Shown here: positions 47,624-56,500 of the stretch, piece after piece | Numbering within the stretch: position 1 is the stretch's first letter | Layout: each line of letters starts with the position of its first letter | NCBI GenBank assembly: GCA_021773355.1 | Contig: JAJFKE010000011.1 | Location: 62,001 to 126,000 of the forward strand | Source: Gammaproteobacteria bacterium | GTDB lineage: Bacteria; Pseudomonadota; Gammaproteobacteria; Pseudomonadales; Pseudohongiellaceae | Direction of reading: 5' to 3' | Length of the DNA stretch: 64,000 nucleotides | Notes under the pieces: model-generated | Databases searched by the model: none | Told to the model about the DNA's origin: nothing | What the model saw: the letters and a program-made list of their open reading frames with translations, nothing else | Translations under genes and position numbers: made by a program

Positions 47624-47804
47624 GCTTTATTTACCCTTTTCAAAGTGAATATTCCCTAAGCTCGCATTCATCGCTCTTGCGAATTTTGCTTGTCGACTAA
47701 TAATTACTCCATGCAAGCATGCCCTGTCCTAGGCTATCCGAACCTGATTAGCGGCTATCGCATATCCAGCCGCTGTGCGTTAAACTCCCCAGCAGCATGT
47801 TTGT

Positions 47805-49808
47805 ATGGCAATAACTCCAATGAATTCATTCACTAATACGCAACGCACCATAACCATCGGTTATGGCCCTGGATATGCCAACAGCGAAGTCTGGAATGAT
47901 CTTAAATCCAAATTGATCATCCCCACTGAAATAGTCTCCATTACAGCTGCTCAGCGCTACAATCCGGCTCTAATTCTACTGGATCATCATTTAATTCGAG
48001 AAATGAACCATACGCAATGGGTAGAAGAATTTCCTGAGGCCATCTTTTTGTGCACTGAGTCGATGGATTTGGATGCCGATCTTATTCTCAGCAATAGTCT
48101 GCCTTATCGACAAACTTGCAAGCTACTGGAGATGGCATGCTATCAATGGGTTCTTAAGAGTGAGAAAACTGAGCGCGCTAAAATGCGCGATACCAGTTTT
48201 AGGTACTTAAACAAGCTTGCTGATATCAGCATCTCTCTTTCTTCTGAAGACGACCTAATGACTCTGTTGAGAAAGATTCTGAATGAAGGTCAAAACATAG
48301 CCTGTTGTGATGCCGCATCTTTGTTCCTCATTAACGAAATTAATGACCACGAGCGTGATCTCGTTTTCAAACTCACTCAGAACGATTCGATGGAGTTTCC
48401 GTTCGAAGAATTACGTTTCCCGTTAGATGATTCTTCTATTGCGGGCTATGTTGCGCACACTGATACTGAACTCAATATCCCTGATGCTTATCAATTATCA
48501 AAAGATGTTCCGTACAAATTTAACCAGTCATTCGATCAAAATACCGGCTACAGAACCAAATCAATATTTGCTATCCCACTTGCAAATAAACAAAAAGAAG
48601 TAATTGGGGTTCTTCAGTTTATTAACAGGAAAAAGGCCCGCTCATTAAAAGTAACTGATGAGAAGTCTGCACTAGCTTATACCCTACCGTTCGATAGCGA
48701 CATCAATGTCCTGCTACAGGCGCTTGCCAGCCAAGCCGGAATCGCAATCGAAAATACTATTTTGCAGAACGATATCAAAGCGCTATTTGAGGGTTTTGTA
48801 AACGCCTCGGTATCCGCGATTGAACAACGTGATCCAACCACTAGCGGCCACTCATTCAGAGTAGCCGACCTTTGTATAGGTCTCGCCAAATCCGTCTCAG
48901 CTTCGAACATTACACGATTACGTAATGTGCATTTTACCGACGCTGAAGTCAGGGAACTGAAGTATGCAGCTCTGCTTCATGATTTTGGCAAAGTTGGTGT
49001 TCGGGAATCTGTACTAGTAAAAGAGAAAAAATTAACCTCTGGAAGTTTGGAAAACATTCAATACCGAATTTGGCTTGCTCAAGAAAAGTTACGCACACTC
49101 GCCCTTGGCAAACAATTAGAAATGTATCGAAATGGCAGTGCCATAGAGTCCGAGTTACACTTAATCAATGCGCAGCTAGAAGCTGATATCAGAATGTTAA
49201 ATGAGTTCTATGCCACCATTGTTGAAGTCAATGAACCAAGCGTTTTAAAGGAAGACAACAAGGGAATGCTCGACAAAATCAACAACTATAACTTTGATAC
49301 CTTAGATGACGATTTATCAATAATAACAGAAGAAGAATTCAATCTACTTTCAATCAAGAAAGGCAGCTTGTCTCCCAGCGAAAGAAAGGAGATAGAATCA
49401 CATGTGGTACATACACAGAGCTTTCTGAACCACATTCCCTGGACCAAAGAGTTTCAGAATGTTCCTACAATCGCCGGCGCACACCATGAAAAACTTGACG
49501 GTAGCGGCTACCCCTACGGGATGACATCGGATCAAATACCCTTGCCTTCTAAAATTATGACTGTTTGTGACATCTATGATGCACTTACGGCCTCGGACAG
49601 ACCTTATAAACGGGCCATGGGTACTGAAAAAGCAATCGACATTTTACTATTGGAATCCAAGCAAGGTTATCTAGACAACGATCTTGTGCAGATATTTATA
49701 GATGCTAAAGTCTTCCACTGTATAGACACAAAAGAGAATTCAAGCTCTACCCCTTCAGCCAGCACCAGCAACCATCCCTGTGATCACGACTTACATCAGC
49801 ACGATTAA
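47805..49808 (+). CDS. GAF and HD-GYP domain protein (putative cyclic-di-GMP phosphodiesterase)
   Basis: This 667-residue signalling protein has an N-terminal region (about 10-120) resembling a degenerate receiver-like fold, followed by a GAF domain (about 145-320). The HD-GYP domain begins near residue 325. The HD pair is in YAALLHDFGKVGVRESV (about 392), and the GYP motif is in AGAHHEKLDGSGYPYGM (about 560). About 100 extra residues, helical and charged, lie between the HD motif and the usual LSPSERKEIESHVVHTQSF helix (about 521). The C-terminal tail is Ser/His/Asp-rich (NHPCDHDLHQHD). The domain type is known to hydrolyse c-di-GMP. No GGDEF partner is nearby. No signal peptide, so cytoplasmic. 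Confidence 0.88.
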   Translation: MAITPMNSFTNTQRTITIGYGPGYANSEVWNDLKSKLIIPTEIVSITAAQRYNPALILLDHHLIREMNHTQWVEEFPEAIFLCTESMDLDADLILSNSLPYRQTCKLLEMACYQWVLKSEKTERAKMRDTSFRYLNKLADISISLSSEDDLMTLLRKILNEGQNIACCDAASLFLINEINDHERDLVFKLTQNDSMEFPFEELRFPLDDSSIAGYVAHTDTELNIPDAYQLSKDVPYKFNQSFDQNTGYRTKSIFAIPLANKQKEVIGVLQFINRKKARSLKVTDEKSALAYTLPFDSDINVLLQALASQAGIAIENTILQNDIKALFEGFVNASVSAIEQRDPTTSGHSFRVADLCIGLAKSVSASNITRLRNVHFTDAEVRELKYAALLHDFGKVGVRESVLVKEKKLTSGSLENIQYRIWLAQEKLRTLALGKQLEMYRNGSAIESELHLINAQLEADIRMLNEFYATIVEVNEPSVLKEDNKGMLDKINNYNFDTLDDDLSIITEEEFNLLSIKKGSLSPSERKEIESHVVHTQSFLNHIPWTKEFQNVPTIAGAHHEKLDGSGYPYGMTSDQIPLPSKIMTVCDIYDALTASDRPYKRAMGTEKAIDILLLESKQGYLDNDLVQIFIDAKVFHCIDTKENSSSTPSASTSNHPCDHDLHQHD

Positions 49809-50123
49809 GGCGATCGAAAATTCTAGAGGATCTAATCACACCCCTGATTTTTGAGCTGGCGGCTTCAAACTCCCCTTCTTTGTCCTATTTCCATAAACTT
49901 GACTTGCATCCCAAAGTTGCGAGCTAACAACCGATACTATTGTTCAAGTAACTGCCACTTATTTCAGTCAATTAGATGGATTTTCGAAGCTGGTAAAAAT
50001 AAGTTTTCTGGATGTCGAATTGCCATTTAAACTTGCTATAGATCAACTCGTCAATGCTGGCTAAGCTGTAGCATGCGTATTAGAATTACAGGAAGTTTTT
50101 CTTAGTCGATATAGTTATTAACT

Positions 50124-50948
50124 ATGCAATTATTCAAACACACCGTCGCCTTGGAAGCATGTCCCGCTAAGACCGCTGAATCGGTTAGCTATGGCGCGAC
50201 CTTCTTCGTCCTCGGCTGGCTGTTGCTGACAAATTATTCTGGCTTTGGAAATGCGAGCGGTGCAGATGAGCCCCTCATCAGCGCTCGAGAAACCAACAGC
50301 GGTCCGCTGGTAACTGGAAATTCGGTTAATGAAAGTGAAGTTTTGTCCATTCCTGGCTTCAGTGAAATAGTCACTGCAGATTTGAACAGCCCCTCTGTTG
50401 AACCTGAGAAACCGTTGATTACTACGGAAAATGAGCAGCAAACGACCTCACCTGGGGAGCTTGAAACTGATCTTAACGTCGCTCCCACAGTCCTATTAGC
50501 TGACTTCGAGTTACCCGCAGTCGATGATAAGCTCTGGCTTCCAGAGTTTAAGAGACTACGGCTTCGAGAAAAATCTTTGGATAATTGGTTATTAGCCAAT
50601 AATGAGGCGAAGGTTTCAATTCCTACTACACTGATAAGAGAAAGTTTCGAGCTTAAACAGGACGTGGGCGCTGAAGACTTTACGACCTTCAAGCTCTTCG
50701 CTAGCGAGTTGGATGATTCAGTGCTTCTAGCGACTATTGCAGATTCAGAAATGCCCAACAAAATAACATCAACTGACCCTGCTTCAAAGCTCCCTATTCA
50801 TGAAATAGCCGTGAACGGTACTGAATCCGATAGACTTTTTAGCCGGCCCGATAAGATTCAGCGGCCTCAACTACCACGTCCTTACCGTGCACAGACAATT
50901 CAAAGAGCATTGATCCTCCCACCAAGAGTGCAAGCTCTGCGCCCCTGA
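50124..50948 (+). CDS. Unknown protein with one N-terminal membrane segment
   Basis: I do not recognise this 274-residue protein. It has one hydrophobic segment at about residues 22-40 (SYGATFFVLGWLLLTNYSG). A long acidic, Ser/Thr/Glu-rich region without predicted compact structure follows, and the C-terminus is Pro/Arg-rich (RPDKIQRPQLPRPYRAQ, then LPPRVQALRP). This layout suggests a single-span inner-membrane protein with a mostly disordered periplasmic part. No good ribosome site is visible. It converges with the outer-membrane barrel gene 6 bp away. The 315-bp gap 49809-50123 upstream holds no gene; TTGACT at about 49900 is a possible -35 element. Confidence 0.55.
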   Translation: MQLFKHTVALEACPAKTAESVSYGATFFVLGWLLLTNYSGFGNASGADEPLISARETNSGPLVTGNSVNESEVLSIPGFSEIVTADLNSPSVEPEKPLITTENEQQTTSPGELETDLNVAPTVLLADFELPAVDDKLWLPEFKRLRLREKSLDNWLLANNEAKVSIPTTLIRESFELKQDVGAEDFTTFKLFASELDDSVLLATIADSEMPNKITSTDPASKLPIHEIAVNGTESDRLFSRPDKIQRPQLPRPYRAQTIQRALILPPRVQALRP

Positions 50949-50954
50949 AGGGCT

Positions 50955-51749
50955 TTACCAGCTATAGCTTAACTGTCCGAGAATAGCAGTGCCTGCACTA
51001 GCCTCGGTAAAACCGAAAGCAGCCAGCCCGGTAAATGACCAATTGCTTGCAATTTGCCAGCTAAAATAAGGCACAATTTCATGTATCTCGGGCGAAAAAG
51101 ACGATGCTGCCTCTCGATAGTCGTAAAATACGCCCAGATTCCACTGAGAATTTATTGGCCGTGCTAGCCCCAGTTGGACAAAGGCCGAATTCTGCAAACC
51201 TTCATAAAAGTCTGTTTTCCCGCGAAAGGTATATCCAATTGTGCTAAAAAGCACCGAACTCCCATAATTTTGTGAAATGTCCACCTGCGCACTAATGTCT
51301 GTTTCTCCCGTGCCCAGACCCTTTTTTCGATCGGCAGTGGGTATTTTCACGTCCAAACGAAAGTCTATAAATGGGCTGTTTTCTGAAACGGGGTCAGTTT
51401 GGTAGCTAAAGGAAACCACGGAATCACCTATGCCGCTATTTCGCTCCCGCTGTGTCCCTGCGACTGCGCGGCTAATACCCCCGATATTGACGAGCACATT
51501 GCCAATACCCTCAACCTGCAAATGCGGTACCGTAACTTGCAGCCCCCACTTCCCAAAGTTGGCCCCGTAGCTAAGAGGAAAGTAAAGAATATCTGTATCT
51601 GAATCCTCGCCGTAATCACCACTGCTGTAATAAGAAGCGACACTAAGAGTTTGTTTTATATCTCTATAATCTTGAGAAAGTACCTGAGTCGAGGATAGGG
51701 CAGCGATCACAGCGAGCTGGTGTGGCACGATTATATTTAATTTCTTCAT
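50955..51749 (-). CDS. Outer-membrane beta-barrel protein (phenol MetA/transporter-like)
   Basis: This 264-residue protein starts with a signal peptide (MKKLNIIVPHQLAVIAALSSTQVLSQ). It continues as alternating amphipathic strands such as KWGLQVTVPHLQVEG, SVVSFSYQTD, IDFRLDVKIPTADRKKGLGTG and WSFTGLAAFGF, ending in the aromatic LSYSW. The pattern DVKIPTADRKKGLGTGETD is reminiscent of the MetA-pathway-of-phenol-degradation / transporter family of small barrels. The specific role is unknown. The gene's upstream region contains an array of 11 TTGTGGG heptamers beginning 17 bases before the start codon, which might affect its expression. No strong Shine-Dalgarno sequence is seen. Confidence 0.72.
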   Translation of the reverse strand: MKKLNIIVPHQLAVIAALSSTQVLSQDYRDIKQTLSVASYYSSGDYGEDSDTDILYFPLSYGANFGKWGLQVTVPHLQVEGIGNVLVNIGGISRAVAGTQRERNSGIGDSVVSFSYQTDPVSENSPFIDFRLDVKIPTADRKKGLGTGETDISAQVDISQNYGSSVLFSTIGYTFRGKTDFYEGLQNSAFVQLGLARPINSQWNLGVFYDYREAASSFSPEIHEIVPYFSWQIASNWSFTGLAAFGFTEASAGTAILGQLSYSW

Positions 51750-51766
51750 CGGTCGTTGTCTTCAGA

Positions 51767-51849
51767 TTGTGGGTTGTGGGTTGTGGGTTGTGGGTTGTGG
51801 GTTGTGGGTTGTGGGTTGTGGGTTGTGGGTTGTGGGTTGTGGGTTGTGG
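51767..51849 (+). repeat. Heptanucleotide microsatellite (TTGTGGG), 11 copies plus 6 bases
   Basis: Eleven perfect TTGTGGG units (51767-51843) are followed by TTGTGG. The top strand therefore carries twelve G-runs, eleven of them GGG, spaced by 4 bases, which could form G-quadruplexes. The array starts 17 bp from the ATG of the beta-barrel gene on the minus strand, inside its leader or promoter. Perfect units indicate recent expansion or active slippage. The ORF called through it on the plus strand (51769-51966) is an artefact of the repeat. Confidence 0.95.
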
Positions 51850-52144
51850 CCGGATTCTAGTCTGTACGCGTTAAAAGTAAAACCGGTGAACTCCCACTCC
51901 CATCGCCTATTACCTGCACCCACCACAGCCGCATTATACAAGGTAAATTGTTACAGAGAATCTTGACGCAGTTCACAGAATCCACCCTGACCCGCAGGAA
52001 CCTACTTGTGTAGGACAAATCAGCGGGTAAAGTAAGACATCGGCAGGCTTTTTGGTACAATACTTGATGCTCCTAAGCGCCGTCAGCTCAAGTCTGAAGC
52101 AGCTTAGATTTCAAAATAACCGTTATTGCCAAAACGGAAAAAAA

Positions 52145-53503
52145 ATGAAAAAGCAGCATCTCTGCCTCACACCTATTGCCTTTGTTTTTATTTTATTAAC
52201 AAGTCAGAACCCAGTGTTCGCGGCAGAGGACGAATCACCGAGTCCCGAGATGGATAATTTTATTTCAAATCAGCAGTATGAAGAGGCATATGAACTTGGG
52301 AAAGAGTTCCTGGATGACTGGGAGGGTGATCCGCAATTCGACTTTCTATATGGCCTAGCGGCTTTGGAATTTGGAGAGACCAACGAATCGGTTTTCGCTT
52401 TAGAACGAGTGGCAGCCACATCTACCGATGCGGTTTTGCGCTCTAGAGCAAGACTAGAACTCGCGCGGGCCTATTTCGTAACCAACAACCTGACCGCGTC
52501 GGAAAATTTATTCAATGCAGTCCTAACCACCAATCCTCCGCCAAATGTGCAACAAAATGTCCAAGCGTTTCTGCAGCTAATCGAAACACGTCGAAACTCA
52601 CAGACGCCAACTATTAATTGGACCATATCTTCCGTCATAGGATCTGATAGTAATGCCAATAGCGCGACATCCAACGGGCTGATAGACACACCTTTAATCG
52701 GACAAATTGAGTTGGATCCGGCTGGGCAGGAAACCGAAGATAATTTTTCAAATACCACCATGGCGATGGCCTATAAATATCCATTTACCAGAGATAGATC
52801 GCTAAACTTTACGCTGAATCTCAGTCATCTCAATAATTTCGACACGGATCAGTTTGACCTCGATAATGCACGTGGTGAGCTTTCCTATAACTGGGGTAAC
52901 GAAGTCCATCGTTTCAGACACGGAGTTTCAAGTGGCAAGGTGAATTTAGATCAAAACGGCTTCCAAAAATCCTTAGCCCTAAATTCTTCCTGGCAAAGAG
53001 CTGGTGCTAACGGGTGGTATCAATCATTGTCTGCCTCTTACACGCAAGTCCGCTATGACACGAACAATGATGGCGATTTGAACGACTTAAGAGATGTTGA
53101 CCAGCTTCTTTTTACTGGTGGCATTACGAAAATAGCCGGTCCACTTACGCACACGCTAAGTGTGTATCGCGCCGATGAGTCTCCGGAAGCTTCCGGCGCC
53201 GGGGACCACAACGGGCGAGAATTTACCGGTTTGGCTTATAGTCTGTTGTACTCAATGAACTCGCAACATACGCCTTTCTTAAGAGCCTCATATCAAGAGG
53301 TAGATCATGACTCTGAGCACCCTGTTTTCTTCAACACTAAACGCAGTGGCGAAACTACTTCTTTAACTCTGGGCTGGTTCTGGTCAATCGCCAGAAATTT
53401 GATGGTAACTGGAGAAGCTGCGTACACAGATAACAACAGTAATATCACTCTGTTTGATTATTCAAGATTTAAATATCAGGCAGGCCTTAGATACCAATTT
53501 TGA
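52145..53503 (+). CDS. TPR/beta-barrel outer-membrane protein, Slam (DUF560)-like
   Basis: The protein has about 452 residues from the ATG at 52145. I prefer this start to the 52052 start in the ORF track, because it gives a clean signal peptide (MKKQHLCLTPIAFVFILLTSQNPVFAAED). Residues about 35-155 form TPR-like helices (RLELARAYFVTNNLTASENLFNAVLTTNPPPNVQQNVQAFL). The strand region opens with SSVIGSDSNANSATS, resembling Slam proteins' GYDSN entry strand, and continues as amphipathic strands to the C-terminal FKYQAGLRYQF ending in Phe. This TPR-plus-barrel layout is that of surface lipoprotein assembly modifiers, which move substrates across the outer membrane. The assignment is by pattern only. 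The giant FecR-domain gene follows 38 bp later. Confidence 0.72.
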   Translation: MKKQHLCLTPIAFVFILLTSQNPVFAAEDESPSPEMDNFISNQQYEEAYELGKEFLDDWEGDPQFDFLYGLAALEFGETNESVFALERVAATSTDAVLRSRARLELARAYFVTNNLTASENLFNAVLTTNPPPNVQQNVQAFLQLIETRRNSQTPTINWTISSVIGSDSNANSATSNGLIDTPLIGQIELDPAGQETEDNFSNTTMAMAYKYPFTRDRSLNFTLNLSHLNNFDTDQFDLDNARGELSYNWGNEVHRFRHGVSSGKVNLDQNGFQKSLALNSSWQRAGANGWYQSLSASYTQVRYDTNNDGDLNDLRDVDQLLFTGGITKIAGPLTHTLSVYRADESPEASGAGDHNGREFTGLAYSLLYSMNSQHTPFLRASYQEVDHDSEHPVFFNTKRSGETTSLTLGWFWSIARNLMVTGEAAYTDNNSNITLFDYSRFKYQAGLRYQF

Positions 53504-53541
53504 CAAATTTTTATTAATCGATATTCAACTGAGCGACGAAT

Positions 53542-56500
53542 ATGAAAAATAAAACCCTAAATTTTTTTGAGAAGCTGTGCTTTAACTTTTTATTGCTGTG
53601 CATAAGCGTGTATTCACCAGCAAACTTCGCAGCCGAGCAAGAATTAGCCGGACGTGTGGTTGCCGTTAATGGCCAAGTTACGGCTGTTGACAGCACGGGA
53701 AGTTCGAGAGAACTAAGCCGTCGCTCACAAATTTTTATCGGAGAAACTATTGTTACTCAGCCTGCGTCTTTCGCTCAGATTCGCATGACTGACACCGCAA
53801 TTATCTCTCTTAAAGAATCCACACAATTCGAAATTATCGCTTATACCTATGAACAAGATCCCGAAACCGATGTATCAACGATGCGTCTAATAGAAGGTGG
53901 CTTTAGAACCATTACAGGTAATATAGGCACGCAGAACAGAGATGCATACACGGTAGAGACAGAATTCGCGACCATCGGTATTCGTGGTACCGACCACGAA
54001 GGAGTAATCACTGGTGGCATTCTTTATACGGGTGTCTACGATGGTGGTACCACTGTGGGTAATGACGGCGGTTCCCTGGACTTAGGTTTAGGTGCTGACT
54101 ACGACTTTGGTCGTGCGCTGGACAACACAACTCCTCCAGAAGGATTGATATTGCAACCCTCGGAGCTGGGTAATATTCCGGTTCTTGCGGTTGCCGATCT
54201 CGGAGAGGAAGAGGAAGAGGAAGACGACGGTGGTGCTGGTGGTGGAGACGACGATGGTGCTGGCGGTGGAGACGACGATGGTGCTGGCGGTGGAGAAGAC
54301 GATGGTGCTGGCGGTGGAGACGACGATGGTGCTGGCGGTGGAGACGACGATGGTGCTGGCGGTGGTGCTGGCGGTGGAGACGACGGTGGTGCTGGCGGTG
54401 GAGACGACGGTGGTGCTGGCGGCGGAAACGACGATGGCGGTACTGGAGTTGGTCAGAGCGCTCCCGTGCTTGACCTCGAGGACTTGGCAGCCACATTGGG
54501 AATTGACACAACAACGAACGCTTCCGGGCAGCAAACTGACGCGATTCAGGTAAACCCAAACGAGACAAGTGGGGATGGCACTCTAGACTGCACACTAAAT
54601 ACAAACAACCCAGTGTGCCGACCTGAGCCAGATGCAGAGCCAGAGCCTGAACCTGAACCCGAGCCTGAACCCGAGCCCGAGCCTGAGCCTGAACCTGAGC
54701 CTGAACCTGAACCCGAGCCTGAACCCGAACCCGAGCCAGAACCCGAGCCAGAACCCGAGCCAGAGCCAGAGCCAGAACCTGAGCCAGAGCCAGAACCCGA
54801 GCCCGTAGTTGTTCCTGAACCCGAGCCAGATAGATTTGGTTTAGATAGTTCTGAAATCAATTCGCTAAATAGGCTCGGTGTTGCTGCACTAGGCAATAGG
54901 AAATTCATTGGTGGCGTCTCTAATGGAGCTGACGCTATCAATCCTATTCTTCTCTCAACTAACAAAAATTCTCCGACCACTCTGTTTCTGTCTAGCCCAG
55001 CAGAAGTTTTAAGACTCGCTGGATTTACACCCACATCTACAGAGTCTGGTGTTGGTGAGTTCAATTTATCCTGGGGTCTATGGGAAGCGACTGACAGCGA
55101 TCGAGTTGCTGTTGCAAAGTACGCAAACAGTAGTGACACAAGTCCAGTATCCACCGGGTTTGGTGCCGGAAGTACTGTTTCGGACCCACATGGCATAATA
55201 CTTGTCACTGCTTTACCCACAAATATAAGCAGCCTGATTGGGCAAAAGCATTTCACCGCCGACAAAACCAATTCTGATTATCTATTCGCTTTAAGGGGTT
55301 TCGGTAGCGATACAGTTACCTCATTCGGCGCTGGTTTTTATGTCGACCTGGGCATCGGTTACATTTCTGATGCCTTCGTCAACATTTGCATTGGCGCGGG
55401 TACCTGCGATTCCAGTAATTTTGGCACAAACTACTGGCCGGTTCAGGGTGGTCTTGGTTCCCTGGTCCTACCAGGTTTCCAGAACCTGATTTTCGATCAA
55501 TCAGGTTTTAGCGTTCCAACAGGAGCCAACGATTTCTTAATTACCACTGCAAATGCTACCGGCTTCTTCTTAGGCAGCGCCGCTTCAGGCTTCGTGCTTA
55601 CTTTCGAGTCCAGTGGTTTCTTCTGGGATGACGACACTAATATCAATACAAGACACGCAGAAATTATTGGTGACTCCAGTATCGAACCGCTACGCTCTAT
55701 TGGTGGCTCAATTCTTTTTTCTGATCCCGCAGACACTAACTACGTCATCAGTGCCGATGAGCGCTCAACCTTGGCCAGAATCGGCTTTGCAATCAGCTCC
55801 GACTCTGTCGTTACATCTGGCGGGTTTATTTTTGGTGGAGCCACACAAGGCCTTGATGATGGAGACACAGACCTTGATGCTGAGGACAATTTAAGTTCCT
55901 TTATCACCTCTACAACCTCGACGTTAAACGATGGCCTAAGCCGCGGGAATTTTTCCGCCTTACGCCAAGGTGACTCAATGCTGGCGAGTTTCTACGACGG
56001 AAATGGTCTCCCATTTAGCTGGGGACTCTGGCAATCAGATTCATCATACCCGGCAGCATTCTATCCCAACGCCTACGAAGACAATTCTGCCAGTGATAGC
56101 ACTGTAGTGAATGACGATATAGTAGTTGCCAATTTCTTACCCAAGGCCAGGCAAAATTTAAGAGGGTCTCGACAATTTGAAGTAGAAGAGTTTCTTGTAA
56201 ACGCTGTAGCCGGCAGTGTGGTTACGGGCTCCTTCGATTTTGATTTTGAAAACGCCATGATCGATGATTTCGAATTGGAAGTGTGCGTGGGTGCAAGCGG
56301 CTGTACAAGCCCTACCGACCACTGGATCACCAATTTGATAGACGACATATCAGTAGCCAGCGATGGCATATTCTTCGCCAATAGTGTGCAAGGATCCTTA
56401 AACAGTGTACTCAACTCTTTTACAGCGGAAATAAATGGCGGTTTCATTTCCGGCACCAGTAATAATAGCTCTGTTGGCTTTGTGGAAGGCCTGGTTGCCG

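Noticed and set aside
51769-51966. 65-aa ORF with MGCGLWVV-type repeats
   Set aside because: It is the translation of the TTGTGGG heptamer array, has no ribosome site and no conserved part beyond the repeat.
54008-55271. Long antisense ORFs (198, 148 and 241 aa) with His/Arg-, Ser/Thr/Val- or Gly/Ser-rich repeats
   Set aside because: They are shadows of the Gly/Asp and Pro-Glu coding repeats of the giant gene; the repeat composition keeps several frames open.
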